Assembly (NCBI GenBank): GCA_964576075.1
Contig: CAZNTX010000056.1
Span: forward strand, 1 to 26,616
Direction of reading: 5' to 3'
DNA from: Thermohalobaculum sp964576075
Lineage (GTDB): Bacteria; Pseudomonadota; Alphaproteobacteria; Rhodobacterales; Rhodobacteraceae
Length of the DNA stretch: 26,616 nucleotides
Part shown: positions 1 to 7,917 of the stretch, one piece after another
How the letters are laid out: each line of letters opens with the position of its first letter
How positions within the stretch are numbered: position 1 is the first letter of the stretch
The notes under the pieces: model-generated
Seen by the model: only the letters and a program-made list of their open reading frames with translations
Databases searched by the model: none
Told to the model about the DNA's origin: nothing
Made by a program: the position numbers and the translations under genes

Positions 1-32
1 GGGCGGGTGGGGAGGCGGCGGACCCGGCGCGC

Positions 33-836
33 TCAGCCGCCGAGCCAGGCCGCGCAGATCTGGCTCTCTGGCGAGGCGAGCCCCTCGATCACGCTGAAAT
101 GCTCCTCCCCCGGGAGTTCCGCCGCCCGGACATCCGCCCCGAGCCCGGCCCAGAGCTCGGCGAGGATCCGCGTCTGCCGGCGCAGCTCCGGCAACTCCTG
201 CGCGCCCACCACGGCCGCGACCGGCAGACCCGCGAGCGGTGCGCGGAAGGCCGGGCTCTCGGCCAGCGCCTCGGCCGCGTCGAGCCCGAGGGTCGGGGCC
301 ATCGGCGTCCGCAGGAGCGGCCGCAGATCGTGGAGGCCGCTGATCGAGAGCACGCCCGCGAGCCGGCCCGCGAGCGCCCCCGGCAGCGTGCCGCGGCAGG
401 CCATCCGTGCCGCGAGATGCCCGCCCGCCGAATGTCCCGCGATCCGCACGGGGCCCGGCACCGCCGCCGCCGCGCAGAGCACCGCCGCCGCGACCTCGCC
501 GGTGATCTCCGCGATCCGCGCCTCGGGGGCCAGCGTGTAGCCCGGCATCGCCACGGCCCAGCCCCGCGCGAGCGGCCCGGCGGCGAGATGGAGGAACATC
601 TCCGGCGCATTGCGCATCCAGTAGCCGCCATGGACGAAGACGGCGAGCCCCGCCGCCGGCCCCTCTGGCCGCATCAGATGCAGGACCTGCCGCGCGCCGG
701 GCCCATAGGCGAGCCGCGCATGGCGCTCTCCGAGGCCCTCGGCGAAAGCGCGCGCCGCCGCGCTCCAGCGTTCCGGCAGGCGCTCCGCCCCCGGCACGGC
801 GCGGCGATTGTCGTAGGCGGTCTCCCAGTCGATCAT
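33..836 (-). CDS. alpha/beta hydrolase, arylformamidase (KynB)-like
   Basis: 267-aa cytoplasmic alpha/beta hydrolase with no signal peptide. An HGGYW oxyanion-hole motif lies at residues 69-73, the nucleophile elbow GHSAGG at 134-139 (Ser136), and a late histidine in GEEHF (His246) fits the third triad member. HGGYW plus GHSAGG is typical of the kynurenine formamidase-like/carboxylesterase branch, which hydrolyses N-formyl or ester bonds; the substrate here is not known. The reading frame stays open far upstream, but the ATG at 836 is preceded by a good GGAGG and gives a normal family length. It is divergent from the ABC binding protein gene across a 114-nt gap, so the two may share a control region. 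A role in amide or formamide use beside an ammonium sensor is speculation. Confidence 0.88.
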   Translation of the reverse strand: MIDWETAYDNRRAVPGAERLPERWSAAARAFAEGLGERHARLAYGPGARQVLHLMRPEGPAAGLAVFVHGGYWMRNAPEMFLHLAAGPLARGWAVAMPGYTLAPEARIAEITGEVAAAVLCAAAAVPGPVRIAGHSAGGHLAARMACRGTLPGALAGRLAGVLSISGLHDLRPLLRTPMAPTLGLDAAEALAESPAFRAPLAGLPVAAVVGAQELPELRRQTRILAELWAGLGADVRAAELPGEEHFSVIEGLASPESQICAAWLGG

Positions 837-950
837 GGCGTCCTCCCCGTCTCGCTTCCCGATTTCTCGCCCGAACGGGCACGCAAGGGGTGGAAAATCG
901 CGCGGGCTTCGGATCATCTCAAGCCCGACGCAAGAGATCGGGAGGATCCC

Positions 951-2093
951 ATGACCAGACTGAGACCCGCGCTCGCCGCGCTTCTCGCCGGCGCCCTCGC
1001 CGCCGCCCCCGCCGCGGCGGAGGGGGTGAAGATCGGCATGATCACCACGCTCTCGGGCGGCGGCTCGCATCTCGGGATCGATGTGCGCGACGGGTTCGCC
1101 CTCGCGCTCGAGGAGGCCGGGCGCGGCGATGTCGAGCTCATCGTCAAGGACGACGCGCGCAAGCCCGATCTCGCCAAGCAGATCTCCACCGAGATGATCC
1201 AGCGCGACGAGGTGGACATCCTCACCGGCATCATCTTCTCCAATCTCGCGCTCGCCGTGGTCCCGCCCGCGGTCCGCCAGGGGGTGTTCTACCTCTCGCC
1301 GAATGCCGGGCCGAGCCAGCTCGCGGGCAAGCTCTGCCACGAGAACTATTTCAACGTCGCGTGGCAGAACAACGACCTGCACGCTGCGATGGGCGGCTAC
1401 ATGAAGGACCAGGGCCTCGCCGCGCCTTTCCTGCTCGCGCCGAACTACCCGGCGGGGACCGACGCGCTCACCGGCTTCAAGTCGACCTATGGCGACGAGG
1501 TGGCCGCGGAGGTCTACACCAAGCTTGGGCAGAAGGACTATGCGGCCGAGATCGCGCAGATCCGCGCCTCGGGGGCCGATTCGGTGTTCTTCTTCCTGCC
1601 GGGCGGCATGGGGATCGCCTTCATGAAGCAATACGCCGCGGCTGGGGTGGGCATCCCGGTCTTCGGCCCGGCCTTCAGCTTCGACGAGATCATCCTCAAG
1701 GCCGTGGGCGAGGCGGCGATCGGGGTGAAGAACACCTCGCAATGGGCCTACGACCTCGACGTGCCGGCCAACACCGCCTTCGTCGCCGCCTTTCGCGAGG
1801 CCTATGGGCGGATGCCGACGCTCTATGCGAGCCAGGGCTACGACACCGCCCGGCTGATCCTCTCGGCCCTCGAGACCGCCCACCCCGACGACGCGGACGC
1901 CTTCCGCGCTGCGCTCGAAGCGGCGGAGTTCGAGAGCACCCGCGGCGATTTCCGCTTCAACACCAACCACCACCCGATCCAGGACATCTATGTCCGCGAG
2001 GTGGTGGCGGGCGAGGACGGCCCGACCAACAAGCTCCTCGGCGTCGCCATCGCGGACCGGGCGGACGATTTCGCGGACCAGTGCGGACTGTGA
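951..2093 (+). CDS. ABC transporter periplasmic binding protein, branched-chain amino acid/amide (HAAT) type
   Basis: 380-aa periplasmic type I binding protein. Residues 1-23 are a Sec signal peptide ending in an Ala-rich AAA site. The mature protein starts with the family pattern KIGMITTLSG, followed by DVRDGFALALEEAG. One cysteine lies in the GKLCHENYF segment and another near the C-terminus (DQCGL), as often seen in this family. It should deliver ligand to the LivH/LivM-type permeases encoded downstream. The family binds branched-chain amino acids, urea, short amides or aromatic acids, and the sequence alone does not settle which. The start at 951 is supported by a GGGAGG box at 940-945. 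It is the first gene of the importer set, but a VPLPA-CTERM gene and a probable terminator and promoter separate it from the permeases. Confidence 0.92.
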   Translation: MTRLRPALAALLAGALAAAPAAAEGVKIGMITTLSGGGSHLGIDVRDGFALALEEAGRGDVELIVKDDARKPDLAKQISTEMIQRDEVDILTGIIFSNLALAVVPPAVRQGVFYLSPNAGPSQLAGKLCHENYFNVAWQNNDLHAAMGGYMKDQGLAAPFLLAPNYPAGTDALTGFKSTYGDEVAAEVYTKLGQKDYAAEIAQIRASGADSVFFFLPGGMGIAFMKQYAAAGVGIPVFGPAFSFDEIILKAVGEAAIGVKNTSQWAYDLDVPANTAFVAAFREAYGRMPTLYASQGYDTARLILSALETAHPDDADAFRAALEAAEFESTRGDFRFNTNHHPIQDIYVREVVAGEDGPTNKLLGVAIADRADDFADQCGL

Positions 2094-2164
2094 GCGCAGT
2101 CCGGGCTTGACCTCGACAACGGCCTTGGAGAGTTTCGCCCCGCGATCAAGAGTGGGGTGAGACG

Positions 2165-2809
2165 ATGTCCTGGACAAGGATTTGCGCACCGGCGGCACTG
2201 GCCGTCGCGATCTCGGGGGCGGGCGCCGCGGCGGCCACCCTCAGCACCGGGTTTGCGGGCGGCAACGGGGCCGCCGGCAACATGTTCGACGTGACCATCG
2301 GGGCGAACCCGATCACCGTGACGGGGCTCGAACTGCATCTGAGCACGGCCGACGGCCCGACGCCCGACGTCTTCTTCTATTTCCGGGAGGGGACGTTCCA
2401 GGGCTTCGAGACCGACCCCGCGGCATGGACGCTGCAGGACACCGCGACGCTGACCGCGGCCGGGTCGAACGCTGCCACGCCTTGGGACGTGGCGGACCTC
2501 ACGCTCGAGGCCAACACGACCTACGGATTCTACCTCGGCGCCTCGTCGTTCTCCATGGACTACACCGACGGCACGTCCGTCGGGGCGGTGGCGGCGAGCA
2601 ACGCGGATCTCACAATCTTCGAGGGGGTGGGGCGCGGCAACCCGGCCTTCGAGGAGGGAATCTTCACGCCGCGGGTCTGGAACGGCACGATCGAGTACAC
2701 CCTTGGCACGGGCGAGGACACGGCCGTGCCGCTGCCCGCGGGCCTGCCGCTCATGCTCGGGGCGCTCGCGACGCTCGGTATGCTGAAGCGCCGCCGCGCC
2801 GGCGCCTGA
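2165..2809 (+). CDS. VPLPA-CTERM sorting-domain protein, secreted, unknown function
   Basis: 214-aa secreted protein. A signal peptide spans about residues 1-24. The body is rich in Thr, Gly, Asp and aromatic residues and looks beta-rich. The C-terminus (from residue 188) carries VPLPAG, a hydrophobic helix and a KRRR basic tail. This tripartite tag is the VPLPA-CTERM signal of Rhodobacteraceae, a relative of PEP-CTERM, processed by an exosortase-type membrane peptidase; no exosortase gene is in this window. The body resembles the PEP-CTERM type of surface or extracellular protein, but I do not recognise a named domain. A GGGGTGAG box precedes the ATG. It sits between the binding protein and permease genes of an ABC importer, where it has no obvious business, and is followed by a hairpin. 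It looks like an independent insertion into the importer set. Confidence 0.85.
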   Translation: MSWTRICAPAALAVAISGAGAAAATLSTGFAGGNGAAGNMFDVTIGANPITVTGLELHLSTADGPTPDVFFYFREGTFQGFETDPAAWTLQDTATLTAAGSNAATPWDVADLTLEANTTYGFYLGASSFSMDYTDGTSVGAVAASNADLTIFEGVGRGNPAFEEGIFTPRVWNGTIEYTLGTGEDTAVPLPAGLPLMLGALATLGMLKRRRAGA

Positions 2810-2829
2810 CGCGCGCCTCGCGGGCCGAG

Positions 2830-2852
2830 CGGGCGGGCCCTTCGCCTGCCCG
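2830..2852 (+). terminator. terminator-like hairpin after the VPLPA-CTERM gene
   Basis: Arms CGGGCGGGC (2830-2838) and GCCTGCCCG (2844-2852) form a 9-bp stem with one G-U pair and a CCTTC loop, 20 nt after the stop codon. There is no U-tract, so it may be a weak or Rho-assisted terminator or a 3' stabilising structure. Confidence 0.4.
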
Positions 2853-2884
2853 TCGCGCCCGGCCCCTCCCCGCCGCCGCGGCGA

Positions 2885-2913
2885 TTGCCATCGCGCTCGC
2901 GCCGGACTATCCC
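2885..2913 (+). promoter_or_regulatory. candidate sigma70-type promoter for the permease operon
   Basis: TTGCCA (2885-2890), a 17-nt spacer, then TATCCC (2908-2913), 44 nt before the livH-like start codon. It fits the idea that the permease genes are transcribed separately from the binding protein gene. Seen by eye only. Confidence 0.4.
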
Positions 2914-2957
2914 CTCGCGACGACGCATCGTGCCGTGGTCCGCAGGGTCGCCGAGAG

Positions 2958-3875
2958 ATGACAACCGCCTTCCTGATCGAGCAGGGGCTGAATGCGCTGC
3001 AGCTCGGCGTCATGCTCTTCCTGATGGCGGCGGGGCTGACGTTGATCTTCGGCGTGATGGGGGTGATCAACCTCGCCCATGGCTCGCTCTACATGGTGGG
3101 CGCCTTCACCTGCGCCTATGTGGCCGGCGTCGCCGGGTTCTGGGCCGGGCTCGCGGCGGGGGTGCTGGCGGCGGCCGCCATGGGGGCGCTGATCGAGATC
3201 GGGGTCGTGCGCCGGCTCTACGACCGCGACCATCTCGACCAGGTGCTCGCGACCTTCGCCCTCATCCTCATTCTCTCAGAAGGGGCGCGGATGATCTCCG
3301 GCGGCCGCCCGCTCTGGCTCGACATGCCCGAGGCGCTGGCAGGCTCTGTGACCTTGCCGGGCGGCGTGCCCTATCCGCTCTACCGGCTCGCCATCATCGC
3401 GGCGGGGCTGCTCGTCGGCCTCCTGCTCTGGCTCCTGATCCGGCGCACGCGCCTCGGCATGCGCATCCGCGCAGGGCAGGCCGACCGGGAGATGATCGAC
3501 GCGCTCGGCGTCGACATCCGCGCGCTCTACACCGCCGTCTTCGCCCTCGGCGCGGGGCTCGCGGGCCTCGCGGGGGCGATGGTCGGGGCGCTGCAATCGG
3601 TGGAGGTCGGGATGGGGGAGCCGGTGCTGATCCTCGCCTTCGTCATCATCGTGATCGGCGGGATCGGCTCGATCCGGGGGGCCTTCGTCGCGGCGCTGCT
3701 GGTGGGTGTGGTCGACACCGCGGGGCGGGTGTTCCTGCCGGCGCTCTTCGCGCTCGTCTATCCGCCGGCGGAGGCCACCGCGATCGGGGCGGCGCTCGCC
3801 TCCATGGCGATCTACGTTCTGATGGCGGCGGTCCTCGCGGTCCGCCCGCAGGGGCTGTTCCCGGGCCATGGCTGA
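2958..3875 (+). CDS. livH: ABC transporter permease, LivH type
   Basis: 305-aa integral membrane permease, normal length for LivH. About eight hydrophobic helices are visible. The early segment GVMGVINLAHGSLYMVGAF is the classic LivH N-terminal motif, and a late FVIIVIGGIGSIRGAFVAALLVG segment lies where the ATPase-coupling loop is found. It should form the translocation pore with the LivM-type partner in the inner membrane. The ATG at 2958 follows a short GAGAG. Its end overlaps the next gene by 8 nt (ATGGCTGA), so the two are translationally coupled. The gene name reflects family membership; the transported substrate is not established. Confidence 0.93.
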   Translation: MTTAFLIEQGLNALQLGVMLFLMAAGLTLIFGVMGVINLAHGSLYMVGAFTCAYVAGVAGFWAGLAAGVLAAAAMGALIEIGVVRRLYDRDHLDQVLATFALILILSEGARMISGGRPLWLDMPEALAGSVTLPGGVPYPLYRLAIIAAGLLVGLLLWLLIRRTRLGMRIRAGQADREMIDALGVDIRALYTAVFALGAGLAGLAGAMVGALQSVEVGMGEPVLILAFVIIVIGGIGSIRGAFVAALLVGVVDTAGRVFLPALFALVYPPAEATAIGAALASMAIYVLMAAVLAVRPQGLFPGHG

Positions 3876-4884
3876 GGCGGCGCACGTCCCCCCGCGGCTC
3901 CGCCGCGCCGCAGCCGGGGCCGAGGGGCTGACCAATCTGGCCCTCGCCCTCGGCCTCCTCGCCTGGCCGATCCTGGCGACGGCGCTCGGCGAGCCCTGGT
4001 ATGCCGCCCTCGCCGCCAAGACGGCGATCCTCGCGCTCGCCGCGGTGGGGCTCAACCTCGCGCTCGGCTATGGCGGGATGGTGAGCCTCGGCCACGCCGC
4101 CTTCTTCGGCCTCGGCGGCTATGTCGCGGGCATTTCGGCGGATGCGGCCTTCTCCGGCAGCACCGTCCTCGGCCTTCCGGGGACCGATTTCATGCCGGCG
4201 ATCTGGCTGGGCGCGATGCTCCTCTCGGCCCTCGTGGCGCTGGCGATCGGGGCGATCTCGCTGCGCACCACGGGGGTCTATTTCATCATGATCACCCTCG
4301 CCTTCGCGCAGATGCTCTATTACCTCGCGGTCTCCTGGCCCGCCTATGGGGGCGAGGACGGGATGCCGATCTATCTCCGCAATTCCTTCCCCGGGGTCGA
4401 CACGGCCGACCCGCGCGACTTCGCGCTGCTGTGCATCGGCTGCCTCGGCGGGGCGCTCGGTCTCGTCTGGGCGATCTCCCGGGCGCGGCTCGGGCTCGCG
4501 CTCTCCTGCGCGCGGGCCAATCCGGGGCGGCTCGCCGCGCTCGGCATCGCGCCGATGCCGGTGAAGCTCGCCGCCTTCGCGATCTCGGGCGCGATCACCG
4601 GGCTCGCGGGGGCGCTCTATGCCGATCTCAACGGCTATGTCTCCCCGGCCATGCTCGGCTGGCACACCTCGGGCGAGCTCATCGTCATCGTGATCCTGGG
4701 CGGCACGGGGCGGCTCTTCGGCCCGGTCGCGGGGGCGGTGCTGTTCGTGCTGCTCGAGACGCTGCTCGGGGGGTGGACGGAGCATTGGAAGCTCGCCCTC
4801 GGCCTCGCCATCCTCGCGGTGGTGCTGTTTGCGCGCGGCGGGCTCTTGGGGCTCCTCGCGGGCGGGGGCGCGCGGCATGGCTGA
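3868..4884 (+). CDS. livM: ABC transporter permease, LivM type
   Basis: 338-aa inner-membrane permease that pairs with the LivH-type protein. Family features include ALGYGGMVSLGHAAFFGLGGY near residues 65-85 (the LivM counterpart of the LivH NLAHG motif) and VIVILGGTGRLFGPVAGAV in the C-terminal half. Length and helix pattern are normal. It starts inside the end of livH and ends inside the start of livG, both through the same 8-nt overlap ATGGCTGA, so the three should be made in step. The N-terminal ~25 residues are a cytoplasmic, Arg/Pro/Ala-rich stretch. Confidence 0.93.
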   Translation: MAEAAHVPPRLRRAAAGAEGLTNLALALGLLAWPILATALGEPWYAALAAKTAILALAAVGLNLALGYGGMVSLGHAAFFGLGGYVAGISADAAFSGSTVLGLPGTDFMPAIWLGAMLLSALVALAIGAISLRTTGVYFIMITLAFAQMLYYLAVSWPAYGGEDGMPIYLRNSFPGVDTADPRDFALLCIGCLGGALGLVWAISRARLGLALSCARANPGRLAALGIAPMPVKLAAFAISGAITGLAGALYADLNGYVSPAMLGWHTSGELIVIVILGGTGRLFGPVAGAVLFVLLETLLGGWTEHWKLALGLAILAVVLFARGGLLGLLAGGGARHG

Positions 4885-5623
4885 GCCGATCCTCGCGGTC
4901 TCCGGCCTCGAGAAGCGCTTCGGCGCGCTCGCGGCGACGGACGGGGTCTCCCTCGACCTCCGCCCCGGCGAGATCCATGCCCTCATCGGGCCGAACGGGG
5001 CGGGCAAGTCCACCCTCGTCGCGCAGATCGCGGGCCAGCTCCGCCAGGATGCGGGCGAGATCCGGCTCTCCGGGCGGGAGATCACGCCGCTCTCGGTGGC
5101 CGAGCGGGCGCGCGCCGGGCTCGGGCGGACCTTCCAGATCACCTCCGTCGCGCTCGACATGACGGTGATGGGCAACGTCCTCCTCGCGGTGATGGCGCGG
5201 ATCTCGGGGCCTTGGGGGGTGCTCGCCTCGGTGCGCGGGCGCAGGCGCTTCGCAGGGCCGGCGCAGGCCGCCCTCGCCCGCTTCGATCTCGAGGGCCGGG
5301 CCGAGGTGCCGGCGGCCGAGCTCTCCCATGGCGAGCGGCGCCAGCTCGAGCTCGCCATGGCGGTGGCGCGGGGGCCGCGGGTGCTGCTCCTCGACGAGCC
5401 GATGGCCGGCCTCGGGGCGGGCGGCGTCGGCCCGCTCTCGGAGATCCTCGAGGGGCTGAAGCGCGAGACGCCGATGCTGCTGATCGAGCACGACATGGAC
5501 GCCGTCTTCCGCCTCGCCGACCGCATCTCCGTGCTCGCCGAGGGCCGCGTGATCTTCGCGGGCAGCGCCGAGGCGGTCCGCCGCTCGGCCCTCGTGCGCG
5601 AGATCTATCTCGGCCCCGGCTGA
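4877..5623 (+). CDS. livG: ABC transporter ATP-binding protein, LivG type
   Basis: 248-aa ATPase. Walker A GPNGAGKS is at residues 38-45, the signature LSHGERRQLELA near 148-159, Walker B VLLLDEP at 169-175, and the switch histidine in IEHDMDAVF near 206. The long segment between Walker A and the signature and the LIEHDMD motif are characteristic of LivG rather than LivF. It powers uptake together with LivF. It overlaps livM by 8 nt. Only 11 nt separate its stop codon from the stop of the convergent Amt-MCP gene, leaving no room for a separate terminator. Its partner ATPase gene lies 2.3 kb further on, past the opposite-strand gene, which is an uncommon layout. Confidence 0.94.
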   Translation: MAEPILAVSGLEKRFGALAATDGVSLDLRPGEIHALIGPNGAGKSTLVAQIAGQLRQDAGEIRLSGREITPLSVAERARAGLGRTFQITSVALDMTVMGNVLLAVMARISGPWGVLASVRGRRRFAGPAQAALARFDLEGRAEVPAAELSHGERRQLELAMAVARGPRVLLLDEPMAGLGAGGVGPLSEILEGLKRETPMLLIEHDMDAVFRLADRISVLAEGRVIFAGSAEAVRRSALVREIYLGPG

Positions 5624-5634
5624 GGGCGGGCGGC

Positions 5635-7833
5635 TCAGGCGGCCTCCGCGAGTTGGTCCATCAGATTGCCGACGCGCGCCTCGATCCGGGTGAGGGCGGC
5701 GCGGATCTCGCCGACCGAGGCCGCGCCATGGCGCACGAGATCGGCGTTCTTGCGGCTGATCCGGTCGATCTCGGCGGAGGCCTCGCGCACCCGGCCCGCG
5801 AGGTCGCGCACTTGGCCCGCGACGACGGCGAAGGCCGCCCCATGCGCGCCCGCCCGGCTCGCCTCGATCGAGGCGTTGAGCGCGAGCATGTTGGTCTTGG
5901 AGGCGATCTCCTCGATCACGCCGACGATGCCGAGCACCTCCGAGGAGGCCCGCTCGATATCGGCGAGGGTGTCCGAGGCGATGTCCGCCGCACTCTGGCT
6001 CTCGACCGTCATGGTGCTCATCTCGGCCGAGGAGCGCGCGCCGTTCTCCTTGAGCCGGGCGACGCTGCGGTTGTAGTTCCCGGCGATGGCGGCGAGGCGG
6101 CCGGAGCCGCGGGCCTCCATCCGCGCGTCGAAATCCCCGGTGGCGAGGCGGCCGAGGGCGGTGTCGAGATCGCCGGTGACCTCCTCCACCGCATCGAACA
6201 GCCGGTTGATCCCGGCGCAGGCGGAGCGCAGCGTGGCGGTGGCCTCCGGCGCGTCGATCCAGCCGGAGAAGTCGCCCGCCGCGGCGGCCTCGATCGCGCG
6301 GTTGATCTCCGCGACGACGGCCGCATCGGCCTCCTGCCGGCGGCGGAGCTCGCCGAGGCGCCTGTTGGCGGCGCGGGCGTCGAGGATCGTGTCCGCCCGG
6401 TTGCGCAGGAGCAGCAGGTTGAAGAGCTCGGAGAGCTCGCCGTTTTCGTCGCCGTTGTCGACGGGGACGAGCTCGGCATCCGCCTCGCCCCGCTCGAGCA
6501 TCCGGGCGAGAACGGCCTGGAGCGTGCCGGTGCCGAGGGTGACGCCGTGTTCGTGGGTGTTGAGCCCCATGCTCTCCGCCTCCGGCGAGACGCGGAAGGG
6601 AACGGCGCGGGAGAGCGCCGCCAGCAGCGCCCAGGCGAGGCCGAAGGAGAAGGCGAAGACGAGGACGACGCCCGCCGCCTGCACCCCGAGCTGGGCGAGC
6701 CGCCCGCCGGCCGGCAGCGCCTCGACCGGCGCGAGGAGGGCGACGAGGAGCGTGCCCACCGCGCCGGCCGCGCCATGGACCCCGATCGCGCCCACCACGT
6801 CGTCGATCCGGGCGCGGGCGAGCAGCCAGTCGTTCGCCACCTGCGCCGTGACCCCGCCGAGGAAGCCGGCGAGCGCGGCGGCCTGCAGCCCGAAGAGATC
6901 GGCCCCCGCGGTGATGCCGACGAGCCCGCCGAGGAGGCCGTTGACCGGGCGTTCGACCCGGAGGATCCGCCCGTCGACATACATCCCGTAGCCGAGCCCG
7001 CCGAGGCAGCCGGCGACCGCGCCGACGATCGTCGCCCCGATCACCGCGGGGAGGTTCTCCCCCGCCTCGAGCAGGGAGCCGCCGTTGAACCCGATCCAGC
7101 CGACGAGGAGGAGGAGCGCGCCCGCGCCCGAGAGCACCGGGTTGTGCCCCTGCATCGGCAGCACCCGCCCGTCCTCGCCGAAGCGCCCGAGCCGCGGGCC
7201 GATCACCAGCACAGCGGCGAGCGCGACCCAGGCGCCGACGCCGTGCACCACCGTCGCCCCCGCGAAGTCGAGAAAGCCGAGATCGCCGAGGAGCGAGGGG
7301 TTGCCCTCGATCCAGATCCCGCTCCAGGCCCAATGTCCCACCACCGGATAGATCAGCAGGCCGACGAGCGCGGCCATCGTCACATAGCCCCAATAGCCGC
7401 AGCGCTCGGCCACCGCGCCGGAGACGACGGTCGCCGCCGTGCCGCAGAACATCGCCTGGAAGAGCAGGAACAGCATCGCGTCCGGCGCGCCGCCGTCGAG
7501 CGCGAGGAGCGCGGGATCGAATCCGAAGAGCCCGCCCGCCGAGGGGCCGAACATCAGCATGAAGCCGACGAGCCAGTAGAGGGTGACCGAGAGGGAGAAA
7601 TCGACGATGTTCTTTTGCGCGACGTTGATCGTCGTCTTGGAGCGCACGAAGCCGCATTCGAGGAAGAGGAAGCCGATCTGCATGAGCGCCACGAGCACCA
7701 CCGCGAGCGCGACCCACGGCCGGTCGATCCCGAGGCCCGCCCCGGCCTCTGCGGCCTCGGGGCCCGCGGCGAGGGCGGGGAGCGGCAGGAGCGCCGCGAG
7801 GAGAAGAACGAGCGGGAGGGCTGGCTTCGGCAT
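5635..7833 (-). CDS. ammonium transporter (Amt) fused to HAMP-like and methyl-accepting chemotaxis domains
   Basis: 732-aa fusion. Residues 1-23 are a probable signal peptide and ~35-410 a full Amt/Rh channel. The Amt signature DFAGATVVHGVGAW holds D189 and the first pore histidine H197; AIGVHGAAG holds the second, H353. GFNGGS (F249, S253) matches the outer-gate Phe and the ammonium-binding Ser of AmtB (F215, S219), and F129 probably matches F107. Residues ~505-595 contain two HAMP-like repeats (AAAAGDFSGWI and LATGDFDARM). Residues ~615-732 are a short MCP signalling hairpin whose tip SKTNMLALNASIEASRAG keeps the Asn, Glu and Arg used in trimer contacts (N653, E657, R660). No CheR-binding pentapeptide is visible at the C-terminus. 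Conserved pore residues suggest it can still bind or conduct ammonium, and the tail should talk to CheA/CheW. No glnK or che genes lie nearby. Confidence 0.92.
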   Translation of the reverse strand: MPKPALPLVLLLAALLPLPALAAGPEAAEAGAGLGIDRPWVALAVVLVALMQIGFLFLECGFVRSKTTINVAQKNIVDFSLSVTLYWLVGFMLMFGPSAGGLFGFDPALLALDGGAPDAMLFLLFQAMFCGTAATVVSGAVAERCGYWGYVTMAALVGLLIYPVVGHWAWSGIWIEGNPSLLGDLGFLDFAGATVVHGVGAWVALAAVLVIGPRLGRFGEDGRVLPMQGHNPVLSGAGALLLLVGWIGFNGGSLLEAGENLPAVIGATIVGAVAGCLGGLGYGMYVDGRILRVERPVNGLLGGLVGITAGADLFGLQAAALAGFLGGVTAQVANDWLLARARIDDVVGAIGVHGAAGAVGTLLVALLAPVEALPAGGRLAQLGVQAAGVVLVFAFSFGLAWALLAALSRAVPFRVSPEAESMGLNTHEHGVTLGTGTLQAVLARMLERGEADAELVPVDNGDENGELSELFNLLLLRNRADTILDARAANRRLGELRRRQEADAAVVAEINRAIEAAAAGDFSGWIDAPEATATLRSACAGINRLFDAVEEVTGDLDTALGRLATGDFDARMEARGSGRLAAIAGNYNRSVARLKENGARSSAEMSTMTVESQSAADIASDTLADIERASSEVLGIVGVIEEIASKTNMLALNASIEASRAGAHGAAFAVVAGQVRDLAGRVREASAEIDRISRKNADLVRHGAASVGEIRAALTRIEARVGNLMDQLAEAA

Positions 7834-7917
7834 GGCGGGACCTCATGACATTGCGTCACCCTGCCTATGCGATCGGTCTTTCCCCTGGATTAACGCCGGC
7901 CCGGCGGGGCGCGCGGG

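Noticed and set aside
2107..2135. TTGACC with a 17-nt spacer and GAGTTT upstream of the VPLPA-CTERM gene
   Set aside because: The -10 match is too poor to list as a promoter without transcript data.
837..2198. The hydrolase frame remains open for about 450 codons upstream of its ATG, antisense to the binding protein gene
   Set aside because: This is the common shadow of a GC-rich gene on the other strand. The encoded residues are Arg/Gly/Glu-rich with no domain, and a ribosome binding site marks the start at 836.
5212..7848. Very long plus-strand open frame opposite the Amt-MCP gene
   Set aside because: Arg/Glu/Asp/His-rich low-complexity translation typical of antisense frames; the minus-strand frame encodes recognisable Amt and MCP domains.
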